Shown here piece by piece: positions 28,656-37,748 of a DNA stretch of 64,000 nucleotides (its first letter is position 1; every line of letters begins with the position of its first letter). The stretch is from Amantichitinum ursilacus (GTDB taxonomy: Bacteria; Pseudomonadota; Gammaproteobacteria; Burkholderiales; Chitinibacteraceae). A program made the translations under genes and the position numbers. The stretch covers positions 1 through 64,000 of the forward strand of contig NZ_LAQT01000009.1 of the NCBI RefSeq assembly GCF_001294205.1, given 5' to 3'. Below the pieces are notes generated by a model. The model was not told the origin of the DNA, ran no database searches, and saw nothing but the letters and a program-made list of their open reading frames with translations.

Positions 28656-29378
28656 TCAGCCGGCGTACAAGGTCGAATCGGCAAAATCATCCGCATTCAG
28701 CACGCGCCCGACCAGGATTAGCGCGGTGCGCTCGATATGGGTGTCTTCGATCAAGCCGACGATGCTGCCCAGCGTGCCCACCACACGCGCCTCATCGGGC
28801 CAACTGGCGCGGTAGACCACGGCGATGGGGCAGTCCGCGCCGTAATGCGGCAGTAGCTCGGCCACGATGGCGCTTAGATGCCGCACGCCCAAGTGGATGG
28901 CCATGGTGGCCTGGTGTCGCGCCAGGTCGCCCAATTGCTCGCCGGGCGGCAGTTTTGATTTGCTGCCATAGCGGGTCAGGATCACGGTTTGCGCCACACC
29001 GGGCAGCGTTAGCTCCACGCCCAGGCTGGCGGCGCAGGCGGCGGTGGCTGTCACGCCCGGGATAATCTGATAGGGAATGTCTAGTGCTTGCAGGCGACGG
29101 ATTTGCTCGCCAATCGCGCCATACAAAGAGGGATCGCCCGAATGCACGCGTGCCACATCCTGCCCCCGCGCATGCGCCGCTGCCAGCAAGTCGATGATGG
29201 CGTCCAGCGTTAATTCGGCGGTATTGACCACACTTTCGGCCTGATGGCCCGCCAGTACTTCGGGCGGCACCAGCGAGCCCGCGTACAGAATCACCGGGCA
29301 CTGACGCACCAGGCGCTGGCCTTTGACGGTGATCAGATCGGGGTCGCCGGGGCCTGCGCCAATAAAATAAACAGTCAT
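28656..29378 (-). CDS. cobM: Precorrin-4 C11-methyltransferase
   Basis: 240 residues. SAM-dependent tetrapyrrole methylase with the N-terminal [16 protein letters not shown] loop and [14 protein letters not shown]. The [11 protein letters not shown] segment and [11 protein letters not shown] are typical of the CobM/CbiF branch, which methylates C11 of precorrin-4. Last gene of the leftward cobL-cobK-cobM operon, 2 bases after cobK. Confidence 0.93.
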   Translation of the reverse strand: MTVYFIGAGPGDPDLITVKGQRLVRQCPVILYAGSLVPPEVLAGHQAESVVNTAELTLDAIIDLLAAAHARGQDVARVHSGDPSLYGAIGEQIRRLQALDIPYQIIPGVTATAACAASLGVELTLPGVAQTVILTRYGSKSKLPPGEQLGDLARHQATMAIHLGVRHLSAIVAELLPHYGADCPIAVVYRASWPDEARVVGTLGSIVGLIEDTHIERTALILVGRVLNADDFADSTLYAG

Positions 29379-29380
29379 GC

Positions 29381-30109
29381 TCAGGGCCTGTTTTGAGTTG
29401 CCAGCAGCGCCTGCGCGGCGCTGGCCAGATCGAAGAATTGCCGCGTGGCCGCGGGCAGGGTGGGGCGTTGCTGCATCAACACTGGCAAGCCCAGTTCACG
29501 CGCCACGGCCAGTTTGGCCTCGGTGGCGCTGCCGCCGCTGTTCTTGCTGACGATGACGTCGATGTCGTGCTGCTGCATCAAGGCACGTTCACCGTCCATC
29601 GTAAACGGCCCGCGCACGCCGAGAATCTGCGCACGTGCATTGCCGGGATGCGGATCAAGACAACGCACCAGCCAGTGTTGCTGCGGCGGAATTTCATCCA
29701 GATGCGCTAACGGCTCGCGGCCCGAGGTAAACAGCGGACGCCTGAAAGCCTGCAGTGCGCGCGTCAGATCGGCCCAGTCGCCCACCTCGCGCCAGTCATC
29801 GCCGGGGCCCGCTTGCCACGCCGGACGCCGCAACGCCCAATACGCCACGCCGGTTTGCGCGCAGGCGTGGGCGGCGTTGGCGCTGATCTGCGCGGCATAC
29901 GGATGGGTAGCGTCGAACACCAGACCGATATGCTCGGCGCGGATAAACCCGGCCAGTCCCACGGCGCCACCAAAGCCACCGACGCGCACGCGGCAAGGCA
30001 AATCCTGCGGCACGCGGCCCAGGCCGGCCAGACTGTAAATGGTGCGGGGGTCCAGCTGGCGCGCCAGTTGCAGCGCGTCGCCAGTGCCGCCTAACAACAA
30101 GATGTTCAT
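29381..30109 (-). CDS. cobK: Precorrin-6A reductase
   Basis: 242 residues. NADPH-binding N-terminus [17 protein letters not shown] and the C-terminal VSKNSGG motif followed by [14 protein letters not shown] are CobK/CbiJ signatures. Reduces precorrin-6A to 6B. Its ATG overlaps the cobL stop by 4 bases. Confidence 0.92.
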   Translation of the reverse strand: MNILLLGGTGDALQLARQLDPRTIYSLAGLGRVPQDLPCRVRVGGFGGAVGLAGFIRAEHIGLVFDATHPYAAQISANAAHACAQTGVAYWALRRPAWQAGPGDDWREVGDWADLTRALQAFRRPLFTSGREPLAHLDEIPPQQHWLVRCLDPHPGNARAQILGVRGPFTMDGERALMQQHDIDVIVSKNSGGSATEAKLAVARELGLPVLMQQRPTLPAATRQFFDLASAAQALLATQNRP

Positions 30110-31332
30110 GCGGCGTTATCCGGGGCTAACGGCTTGTGCACTTCGTACAGCATCAGCGGCAAGGCCGGCCGCCAGGTATCAAAGCTGCCCAACGCCTGCG
30201 CTTGCGCAAGGGCAATGCGGGTGACGCTGCCGCCGTGCTGCTCGCGCCAGGCCAGCAAGGTGGATTCGGCTTGTAAGGTCACCGCATTGGCGATCAGGCG
30301 GCCGCCCGGTTTCAGCGCCTGCCAACACGTTGGCAACACGCCCGGCACGGTAACGCCGCCGCCAATAAAAATCGCATCGGGCGCGGGCAGGTCAGCCAGT
30401 GCGGCTGGCGCCTCGCCCGTCACCAATTGCAATCCCGGCACGCCCAACTGATCGCGATTATGCGCAATCAGTTGCTGCCGCACCGCATCGGCCTCGACGG
30501 CAATGGCGCGGCAACTGCGATGGCTGCGCATCCATTCAATGCCGATCGAACCGCAACCCGCGCCGACGTCCCAGAGCAATTCGCCGGGACGGGGCGCCAG
30601 CCGCGCCAACGTAATGGCGCGCGCGTCGCGTTTGGTCAGTTGGCCGTCGTGGCGATACGCCTCGTCGGGCAGGCCCGGCGTCAGCGGCAGGCTGCGGGTG
30701 TCGCCGTCGGCAATCAGATCGAGCGCGACGATATTCAAGCGGGCCGCTTCGGCAATTGACCAACTGGCCGCCGTGGCGTCAATGCGCTGGGCCTGCGTGG
30801 TCGAGCCCAGATGTTCCAGCACCGTCATGCGGCTGGCGCCAAAACCCAAGGCGCTGATGTGGCGCGCAATGGCGGCCGGCGCAAAGCCATCCGCCGTCAG
30901 CAGCAATACGCGCTGCCCGGCATGCAGATCGAGATTGAGGCTGGCAAGCGGCTGGGTCAGCAACGAGCGCACCGTGCATTGCTGCAAAGGCCAGCCCAGT
31001 TGCGCCGCCGCCAGCGACACGGACGAGGGCGCGGCGATGATGCGCATTTCGTCGGCCGGCAAGGTTTGCGCCAGGCTCGCGCCTACGCCGTAGAACATCG
31101 GATCGCCGCTGGCCAGCACACACACGGGCGTACCACGTTGTTGCAACACCGGGGCCAGATCAAACGGGCTGGGCCACGCCATGCGCTGCGCCGGCAAGCG
31201 GGCAGGCAGCAAGGCCAGCTGGCGTGGCGCGCCCACAATCAGCCGCGCCTGCCACAAGGCGCGCCGTGCGCTGCGTGGCAGTTCGACATAGCCGTCATCG
31301 CCAATGCCCACCACGGTTAACCACGCGCTCAT
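30106..31332 (-). CDS. cobL: Precorrin-6B C5,15-methyltransferase (CbiE-CbiT fusion)
   Basis: 408 residues from ATG 31332, which has AAGGAAA upstream; an upstream in-frame start would add 25 unlike residues. Residues 1-200 are the CbiE methylase ([28 protein letters not shown]); 205-400 are CbiT, a Rossmann methyltransferase ([20 protein letters not shown]) that also decarboxylates the acetate side chain. The fusion is the normal aerobic-pathway form. First gene of the leftward operon; divergent from cobG across 193 bases. Confidence 0.93.
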   Translation of the reverse strand: MSAWLTVVGIGDDGYVELPRSARRALWQARLIVGAPRQLALLPARLPAQRMAWPSPFDLAPVLQQRGTPVCVLASGDPMFYGVGASLAQTLPADEMRIIAAPSSVSLAAAQLGWPLQQCTVRSLLTQPLASLNLDLHAGQRVLLLTADGFAPAAIARHISALGFGASRMTVLEHLGSTTQAQRIDATAASWSIAEAARLNIVALDLIADGDTRSLPLTPGLPDEAYRHDGQLTKRDARAITLARLAPRPGELLWDVGAGCGSIGIEWMRSHRSCRAIAVEADAVRQQLIAHNRDQLGVPGLQLVTGEAPAALADLPAPDAIFIGGGVTVPGVLPTCWQALKPGGRLIANAVTLQAESTLLAWREQHGGSVTRIALAQAQALGSFDTWRPALPLMLYEVHKPLAPDNAA

Positions 31333-31525
31333 GCCTTGTTTTTCCTTGTGCGGGGGCCCGGTCGCGCAGCGGGCTGCAATGACGGGGCATACAAAATTGC
31401 ATAACATAGCAAACCGGCCCGGCCGCAGCCCGACCGGCTTCGCAAATCAGGCCGCAAGTATATCGTATCGCCCGCGCCGTTTTGACCGCGTGCGCGTGTT
31501 TTAAACTGGTTAACCCGGTGCCGTT

Positions 31526-32893
31526 TTGAATCGCTCCCTGTCCTCCGTTATCCCGCTCGTGGCCGCACGCGCGTCTGCTTGTCCGGGCTTGCTCAACATC
31601 GTGCCGACGCGCGATGGTGGCTTGTGCCGCATCCGCTTGCCCGGCGGCGTTTTGCGCGCGCCGCAAGCGCATGCGCTGGCGCGCGCCGCCGCGCGGTGTG
31701 CCAGCGGCGTAATCGAAGCCACCAACCGCGCCAATCTGCAGATACGCGGTGTGCGCGTGGGCGCGGAAGACGACCTGATCGATGCCTTGCTGGCAGCGGG
31801 CCTGGGGCCAGCAGACGGCGCGGGTTCGCTGGATGCGCGCGATGGCGTACGCAATGTGATGCTCAGCCCGTTGGCCGGACGCGATGCGCAGGCCGTGCTG
31901 GATATGCGCCCGCTGGCGGCGCAACTGTTGGCTGTGCTGCAACACACGCCGGAATTTGCCGCGCTGTCGCCCAAGTTCTGTGTGTTGCTGGATGGTGGCG
32001 AAGCCTTGGTGGCGCGCGATCATCCGCACGATATCTGGCTGGCGGCCGTAACGGATCAAGCACGCGGCACGCAACTGGCGGTGGGCCTGGCCGGATGCCC
32101 CGCTGATCTTGATCACGGCGCGCAGCCCGTCGCAGTAGTCGCCCCACAGTACGCGCTTGAGCTGGTGGCCGCGCTTTTGCATAGCTTTCTGAAGCTGGCG
32201 CAACCGGGCCAGCACCGCATGCGTGATGTCCTGGCTGACCACGGTGTGGCCACGCTGATCCAGCAAGCACAACAACGCTGCAACTTCGCGCTGGATGCCC
32301 GGCCTGATCCGGCGCACGGGTTGCGCAAACCCTCGGCCACCCACTTGCGTATGGGCATCCACGCACAAGCGCACACGCCGGACGCGCCCGCGTTGTACTA
32401 TCTCGGCGCGCAATGGCCGCTGGGGCGGATCAGCGCGGCGGGTTTGCAGCAATTGGCCGATGCCAGCGACGGCGTGCTGCATTTCACGCCGTGGCAAGGC
32501 GTGCTCGCACCCGATCTCACAGCGGCGCGGGCGCAGCAGTTGCAAACGCAATGGCAGGCGCTGGGCTTGCTGACCGATGCCGCCAATCCGCTGGCGCAGC
32601 TGATTGCCTGTGCGGGGAGCAGCGGCTGCAATCGCGCGCTGGCCGACGTTAAAGCCGATGCGCTGCGGCTGGCGGGTTTGCTCGATGTTCCGCGCGCCGT
32701 GCATCTGAGTGGCTGTGTGCGTTCGTGCGCTGCCGCGCATTGCGCGCCGTGGACGCTGTTGGCGCTCGCGCCCGACCAGTACGACCTCTATCAATACAAC
32801 GGCGCGGCCGGTTTCGGTGCGCCGTTGGCAACATCCATCACGTTAGCCCAGGCCGCGCAGATGCTGAATGCGCAGCCCATCAACCCGGATTGA
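31526..32893 (+). CDS. cobG: Precorrin-3B synthase
   Basis: 455 residues from TTG 31526; GTG 31559 is an alternative, and neither has a strong ribosome site. Sulfite/nitrite-reductase-like protein: ACPGLLNIVPTRDGGLCRI at the N-terminus and the iron-sulfur cysteines in CAGSSGCNRA and LSGCVRSCAAAHC. CobG uses O2 to make the C20-hydroxy gamma-lactone, so this is an aerobic-type pathway. First gene of the rightward cobGHIJ operon. Confidence 0.9.
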   Translation: MNRSLSSVIPLVAARASACPGLLNIVPTRDGGLCRIRLPGGVLRAPQAHALARAAARCASGVIEATNRANLQIRGVRVGAEDDLIDALLAAGLGPADGAGSLDARDGVRNVMLSPLAGRDAQAVLDMRPLAAQLLAVLQHTPEFAALSPKFCVLLDGGEALVARDHPHDIWLAAVTDQARGTQLAVGLAGCPADLDHGAQPVAVVAPQYALELVAALLHSFLKLAQPGQHRMRDVLADHGVATLIQQAQQRCNFALDARPDPAHGLRKPSATHLRMGIHAQAHTPDAPALYYLGAQWPLGRISAAGLQQLADASDGVLHFTPWQGVLAPDLTAARAQQLQTQWQALGLLTDAANPLAQLIACAGSSGCNRALADVKADALRLAGLLDVPRAVHLSGCVRSCAAAHCAPWTLLALAPDQYDLYQYNGAAGFGAPLATSITLAQAAQMLNAQPINPD

Positions 32894-32897
32894 TTTA

Positions 32898-33524
32898 ATG
32901 CTCGACTATGTTCGCGACGGCCAGGAAATCTATCGCCGTTCGTTTGCCACCATCCGCGCCGAAGCGGATCTTGGCGCCATCCCGCCTGATCTTGAAAAAC
33001 TGGCCGTGCGCGTAATCCACGCCTGCGGCATGACCGACGTGGTGCAAGACCTGGCGTTTAGCGCCGGTGCGGGCGCGGCAGGTCGCGCCGCCTTGTTGGC
33101 CGGTGCGCCCATTTTGTGTGACGCCCGCATGGTGGCCGAAGGCATTACGCGGGCGCGTTTGCCCGCCCACAACCCGGTGATCTGTACGCTTAACCAGCCC
33201 GAAGTGCCGGGCCTGGCCAGCGAGCTGGGCAATACGCGTTCCGCCGCTGCGCTGGAATTATGGCGGCCGCATCTGGCGGGCAGTGTGGTGGTGATCGGCA
33301 ATGCGCCCACCGCTTTGTTTTATCTGCTGGAAATGCTGGATGCGGGCGCGCCCCAACCGGCGCTGATTCTGGGCTTTCCGGTGGGCTTTATTGGCGCGGC
33401 CGAATCCAAAGCGGCCCTGGCCGCCGACAGTCGCGACGTGCCGTTTGTGGTGGTGCAGGGCCGGCGCGGTGGCAGCGCCATGGCCGCCGCCGCCGTTAAC
33501 GCCTTGGCGACGGAGGCGGAATGA
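32898..33524 (+). CDS. cobH: Precorrin-8X methylmutase
   Basis: 208 residues from ATG 32898, 4 bases after cobG. Catalytic His41 lies in VRVIHACGM. Also [15 protein letters not shown] and [15 protein letters not shown], both standard for CobH/CbiC. Moves the C11 methyl group to C12, giving hydrogenobyrinic acid. Overlaps cobI by 4 bases. Confidence 0.95.
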   Translation: MLDYVRDGQEIYRRSFATIRAEADLGAIPPDLEKLAVRVIHACGMTDVVQDLAFSAGAGAAGRAALLAGAPILCDARMVAEGITRARLPAHNPVICTLNQPEVPGLASELGNTRSAAALELWRPHLAGSVVVIGNAPTALFYLLEMLDAGAPQPALILGFPVGFIGAAESKAALAADSRDVPFVVVQGRRGGSAMAAAAVNALATEAE

Positions 33525-34258
33525 GCAGCGTGCAGCCAGGTCGTTTACTCGGATTGGGCGTGGGCCCGGGCGACCCCGAACTGATCACCGTCAAGGCCCT
33601 GCGCTTGCTGCAGTCCGCGCCGGTGGTGGCCTATTTTGTGGCCAAGGGCAAAAAGGGCAACGCCTTCGGCATCATCGAACAACATCTGACGCCCGCGCAG
33701 CAGCAAGTGCCGCTGGTGTATCCGGTGACCACCGAAGCGCTGGCGCCGCCGCTGGATTACGAAAGCGTGATCGCTGATTTTTACGACACGGTGGCCGATC
33801 AGCTGGCGCTGCATCTGGACGCGGGCCGCGATGTGGCGGTGATCTGCGAAGGCGATCCGTTTTTCTACGGTTCGTATATGTATCTGCATGACCGCCTGGC
33901 CACGCGCTACCCGGCCGAAGTGGTGCCCGGCGTGTGTTCGATGCTGGGCGGCGCGGCGGTGCTGGGCGTGCCGCTGGTGTATCGCAACCAGAGCCTGTGC
34001 GTGCTGTCCGGCGTGTTGCCGGAAGACGAACTGAAGCGGCGTCTGGCTGATGCCGAAGCGGCGGTGATCATGAAGCTGGGGCGCAATTTCGACAAAGTGC
34101 GTCGCGTGTTGCAACAACTGGGCTTGGCCGAGCGCGCGCTGTACGTCGAGCGCGCCACCATGGCCAATCAGCGCATCGTGCCGATCGATGAGGTGGAACC
34201 GATGGCGTCGCCATATTTTTCGCTGCTGGTGGTGCCGGGGCAAAAATGGCGCGGTTAG
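33521..34258 (+). CDS. cobI: Precorrin-2 C20-methyltransferase
   Basis: 245 residues. [19 protein letters not shown] and [16 protein letters not shown] are the SAM-binding loops of the CobI/CbiL branch. First methylation after precorrin-2. The next gene starts 13 bases before its stop. Confidence 0.94.
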   Translation: MSSVQPGRLLGLGVGPGDPELITVKALRLLQSAPVVAYFVAKGKKGNAFGIIEQHLTPAQQQVPLVYPVTTEALAPPLDYESVIADFYDTVADQLALHLDAGRDVAVICEGDPFFYGSYMYLHDRLATRYPAEVVPGVCSMLGGAAVLGVPLVYRNQSLCVLSGVLPEDELKRRLADAEAAVIMKLGRNFDKVRRVLQQLGLAERALYVERATMANQRIVPIDEVEPMASPYFSLLVVPGQKWRG

Positions 34259-35937
34259 AGCACGACTTCGGCCACGCCGCCATTGTCATCCTGGGCACGG
34301 GTGCATTGGCCACCGCACGCCGCATTCAGTCGGCCTTGCCCGGCGCACAGGTACATGCGCTGGCAGGCCGGGTGGAGGCGGACATCGCCTATTCCGATCT
34401 GACGGGTCATCTGCGCGATCTGTACGCGCGCAACGTGCCGATTATTGCGTTGTGCGCGGCGGGCATCCTCATCCGGTGCATTGCACCGTTGCTGGCCCAC
34501 AAAGGCAGCGAGCCGCCGGTGCTGGCCGTGGCGGAAGACGGCAGCGCAGTGGTGCCCTTGCTGGGTGGGCTGACCGGCGCGAACGTGTTGGCGCGGCAAC
34601 TGGCGACCGCGCTTGAGGTAGCGCCCGCCATTACCACCAGCGGCGAATTGCGCTTTGGCACTTGCTTGCTGAACCCGCCCGTAGGCTACGCGCTGGCTGA
34701 TCTTGATCATGGCAAACGCTTTGTGTCTGATTTGCTGGCTGGTGCGTCCACGCGCGTCGAAGGCGAGATGCCATGGTTGGCGGCGGCAAGCTTGCCGCTG
34801 CAAGCCGATGCCGCACACGCGATCACGCTGAGCCCGTATGCCTGGCAGGGCGAGCGCCGTCAGTTGGTGATTCATCCGCGTTGCGTGCTGGCGGTGCTGG
34901 ACCGCATGGACGGTGATGTCGTGGCGCACATACAAGCCGCATTGGCGGCACACGGGTTGGCACCGCAGGCTCTGGCGGCGCTGGTGTTGCCGTTGGCGCA
35001 GGCCTGCAATGCCGCCAGTGCTGCGGCACAGGCGCTGGGCGTGCCGTTGCGGTTGCTCGATGCGGGCGATGTGCTGGAGAGCGGCACGGACCAGGTGATT
35101 AAAGCGGACGCCGCCGTCACGCTGCATATCGCACACGGTGCGATCGACATCCACCGCATTGGTCGCCCGCGCGGACGGCTTAGCGTCATTGGCCTCGGGC
35201 CCGGTCGCGCCGATCTGCTCGCACCCGCAGCCCGGCGCGCGCTGGACGAGGCCACCGATGTTTTGGGCTACGACACCTACGTCAAAATGGCGGGCCCATT
35301 TCGCGCCGACCAGACCGTGCATGGAAGCGATAACCGCGAAGAACTACAACGCGCACGCCATGCGTTTGAACTGGCGTTGGCGGGGCGGCGTGTGGTGATG
35401 GTGTCGTCCGGCGACCCCGGCGTATTTGCGATGGCGGCGGCGGTGCTGGAAGCGCTGGACGGCGCGGATGACGTGCGCTGGGGTGGCGTCGAACTGGACA
35501 TCATCCCCGGCATCTCGGCGGCATTGGCCACCGCGGCGGTGGCGGGTGCGCCGCTGGGGCATGACTTCTGCATGCTGTCGCTCTCGGACAATCTGAAGCC
35601 GTGGGCAGTGATTGAACAGCGGCTGGAACACGCCGCAGCGGCCGATCTGGCGTTGGCGTTCTACAACCCGATCTCGCGCGCCCGTCCGTGGCAACTGGAG
35701 CGCGCGCTTGAGATCGTGCGCGGCCATCGTCGCCCCGAAACCGTGGTAGTACTGGGCCGCGACATCGGCCGCCCCGGCGGCACGCTGCGCACACTGACGC
35801 TGGCCGAACTGCAAGCCAGCCACGTCGACATGCGCACCATGGTGCTGATCGGCTCATCAATGACCCGCCGCTTCCAGCTCGGCCACAGCCCCGAATGGAC
35901 CTACACCCCACGCTGGTACCCCAACCCCGACGCGTAA
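34246..35937 (+). CDS. cobJ: CbiG-CobJ fusion (precorrin-3B C17-methyltransferase)
   Basis: 563 residues. About 1-300 is a CbiG-type domain ([51 protein letters not shown]). From about 310 a CobJ/CbiH methylase begins ([14 protein letters not shown], then [30 protein letters not shown]). CobJ adds the C17 methyl and contracts the ring. CbiG in the anaerobic route opens the delta-lactone, so its role beside CobG is unclear. As I recall, pseudomonads carry a similar fusion. Last gene of the cobGHIJ operon. Confidence 0.9.
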   Translation: MARLEHDFGHAAIVILGTGALATARRIQSALPGAQVHALAGRVEADIAYSDLTGHLRDLYARNVPIIALCAAGILIRCIAPLLAHKGSEPPVLAVAEDGSAVVPLLGGLTGANVLARQLATALEVAPAITTSGELRFGTCLLNPPVGYALADLDHGKRFVSDLLAGASTRVEGEMPWLAAASLPLQADAAHAITLSPYAWQGERRQLVIHPRCVLAVLDRMDGDVVAHIQAALAAHGLAPQALAALVLPLAQACNAASAAAQALGVPLRLLDAGDVLESGTDQVIKADAAVTLHIAHGAIDIHRIGRPRGRLSVIGLGPGRADLLAPAARRALDEATDVLGYDTYVKMAGPFRADQTVHGSDNREELQRARHAFELALAGRRVVMVSSGDPGVFAMAAAVLEALDGADDVRWGGVELDIIPGISAALATAAVAGAPLGHDFCMLSLSDNLKPWAVIEQRLEHAAAADLALAFYNPISRARPWQLERALEIVRGHRRPETVVVLGRDIGRPGGTLRTLTLAELQASHVDMRTMVLIGSSMTRRFQLGHSPEWTYTPRWYPNPDA

Positions 35938-35951
35938 CCCCAAGCTGCTGC

Positions 35952-36062
35952 ATAGGGTGGGTCATGACCCACCATTTCAAAGCCGCGAAGAAGAACACAC
36001 TCTCTGCTTCTTGACGGCTTTGGGTGGTGGGTCATAACGGGGACGCCGAGGCCCACCCCATG
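35952..36062. repeat. Two REP-like palindromes (copies 2 and 3)
   Basis: Copy 2 is GGTGGGTCATGACCCACC at 35956-35973. Copy 3 starts GGTGGGTC at 36027 and ends GGCCCACC near 36058, with a longer centre. They face each other with AAAGCCG flanks, a typical REP pair, between the convergent cobJ and chlD genes. Confidence 0.75.
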
Positions 36063-36078
36063 AAGCGCAGTGGACGAA

Positions 36079-36720
36079 TTACAACTTCCACGCTGTGCGC
36101 AGCGCGGCGCAGCGGCCCAGCCGCAGCGGGCCGGTTTCGAAATCCACGATGTGGATTTCATCGGCGTGGAAGGGGCGGGTGGGTGTTTCGGTGGTGCGGC
36201 CGTCGGTCAGCAGCCACAGATGCCGTTGTTGCGCCGGGTGCAGCCGGGCGGCGCGGGCCAGTAGCGCGTCGGCTTTGTGCAGCGCCAGCCGCAATGGCGT
36301 GCCGCCGCCGCCCGTTAACGGCGCAAGCCAGCGTTCGTTCCACCATCGCGGCACGGCCGGGCCAAAGCGGAGGTCGGCCTGTTGTCCGCCAAAGCAGATC
36401 AGCGCCGCCATCGCGCGTTGCTGCGCGACCTGGTCGAACATCGACGCCAACCAGCCTTTAGCCAGTGCCAATTGGTCGTCGCGCAACATCGATGCCGAAC
36501 AATCCAGCACAAAACAATGCAGCACGCCCGCAAGCGCGCGTTGCGGTTGATAACGCAAATGTTCGGCCGCCAGCACCGCCCCCGCCCTGGCCTGCAAGGT
36601 GCGTGGCCAGTGCAGGCGTGTGCCGGCCGCGCCATATGCCGCGCGCACGCTACCTTTGCCTTGTTGCCATCGGGCACCGCTACGCACCGTAGCGGCGGCT
36701 TTGCTTCGATGGCTCAGGGT
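36079..36720 (-). CDS. chlD: VWA half of cobaltochelatase ChlD, read by predicted -1 frameshift
   Basis: This frame encodes the C-terminal half of a ChlD-like subunit: a linker ending AVLAAEHLRYQPQR, then a von Willebrand A domain with the MIDAS motif DCSAS (VLHCFVLDCSASMLRDDQLA) and LLTDGRTTE. No credible independent start exists: the only early one, GTG 36687, sits in the loop of a strong stem. A -1 slip on the A7 tract at 36720-36726 joins it to the AAA+ domain, giving about 556 residues (343 + 213). The long form would serve as the CobT-like subunit of CobN chelatase. Confidence 0.8.
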   Translation of the reverse strand, partial: TLSHRSKAAATVRSGARWQQGKGSVRAAYGAAGTRLHWPRTLQARAGAVLAAEHLRYQPQRALAGVLHCFVLDCSASMLRDDQLALAKGWLASMFDQVAQQRAMAALICFGGQQADLRFGPAVPRWWNERWLAPLTGGGGTPLRLALHKADALLARAARLHPAQQRHLWLLTDGRTTETPTRPFHADEIHIVDFETGPLRLGRCAALRTAWKL

Positions 36721-36726
36721 TTTTTT
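36666..36726 (-). promoter_or_regulatory. Predicted -1 programmed frameshift signal
   Basis: Transcript order: slippery A AAA AAA in the frame GCA AAA AAA, then CCC TGA (zero-frame stop at 36714-36716), then a two-tier stem. The outer arms are GCCATCG (36707-36713) and CGATGGC (36666-36672); the inner arms CCGCTACG (36688-36695) and CGTAGCGG (36677-36684) enclose the loop GTG. Spacer from slip site to stem is 6 bases. These are the canonical parts of a bacterial -1 signal. Confidence 0.8.
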
Positions 36727-37748
36727 GCCGACAGCGGCAGCACCGCTTTAACGGCTGTAAGCCCGGTGTTTTGCGGCGGTAGATAACCCCAATCGCCTTC
36801 AGCCTCAGCCGGTTCAGTGGGCTTGGTGGATTCGCTTGCAGGCGGCTGCGATGCCGCAGGCGGTGGCGGCGCGCTGTCGCTGCCGCGCCGATGCCGCAGC
36901 ACCGCGGGCGCCACCGTATCGACATGTGCCGGCGTAATCGCCGCCGCGCCTTCCAGCGCCGCTAGCGCCCGGGCCGCATGCAACATAACCAGATCGGCGC
37001 GCAGGCCATCCACCTGGGCGGCGATGCACAGCGCGCTGACGTGCGCATGCACCGCATCGCTAAACGCCAGCGTGTTCAGCCGTGCGCGCGCGGCGTGGAT
37101 TTGCTCGGTCAGCGCATGTTGCAGTTCGGCGTAACCGGCGCGAAACGCTACCGGGTCCAGTTCAAACTGCAGCCGCGCCTTGACGATCTGTTGCCGCACG
37201 CCTGCATCAAAACAGTTTTCCAGCTGCACCATCAGGCCGAAACGATCCAGCAATTGCGGCCGCAATTCGCCTTCTTCCGGATTCATGGTGCCGATCAACG
37301 CAAAGCGCGCGGCGTGGCTATACGACACGCCATCACGCTCCACCGTATTGATGCCGCTGGCGGCGGCGTCCAGCAGCGTATCCACCAGCGCGTCGGGCAG
37401 CAGATTGATTTCGTCCACATACAGCACGCCCTGATGCGCGCGCGCCAGCAAGCCGGGAGCAAAGCGCAGGGCGTTGTCCTGCAACGCGGCGTTCAGGTCC
37501 AGCGAGCCGGTCACGCGGTCTTCGCTGGCGGCCAAGGGTAGCGTCACCAGTTGGCCTTCGGGCAGCAGTTCGGCCAGTGCGCGCGCCGCGGTCGATTTGG
37601 CCGTGCCACGCGGGCCGCTGATCAACACGCCGCCCAGACCAGGGTCGATGGCGGCCAACAATAACGCTTGTTGTAGCTCGGTCTGGCCGATCAGCGCGGC
37701 AAACGGAAATGCCAACGGCGCGGAAACCGGGGCAGGCGTAGGGGTCAT
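36714..37748 (-). CDS. chlI: Cobaltochelatase AAA+ subunit (ChlI-like, short form of ChlD)
   Basis: 344 residues when read to the zero-frame stop. Walker A is GPRGTAKSTAARAL, Walker B VLYVDEINLLPD, and a sensor region FALIGTMNPEEGELRPQLLD, all as in Mg-chelatase ChlI/BchI. It would be the CobS-like ATPase that drives cobalt insertion by CobN. The ATG overlaps the cobN stop by 4 bases. The last codons (GCA AAA AAA CCC TGA) contain a slippery tract, so some ribosomes should continue into the VWA domain. Confidence 0.92.
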   Translation of the reverse strand: MTPTPAPVSAPLAFPFAALIGQTELQQALLLAAIDPGLGGVLISGPRGTAKSTAARALAELLPEGQLVTLPLAASEDRVTGSLDLNAALQDNALRFAPGLLARAHQGVLYVDEINLLPDALVDTLLDAAASGINTVERDGVSYSHAARFALIGTMNPEEGELRPQLLDRFGLMVQLENCFDAGVRQQIVKARLQFELDPVAFRAGYAELQHALTEQIHAARARLNTLAFSDAVHAHVSALCIAAQVDGLRADLVMLHAARALAALEGAAAITPAHVDTVAPAVLRHRRGSDSAPPPPAASQPPASESTKPTEPAEAEGDWGYLPPQNTGLTAVKAVLPLSAKKP

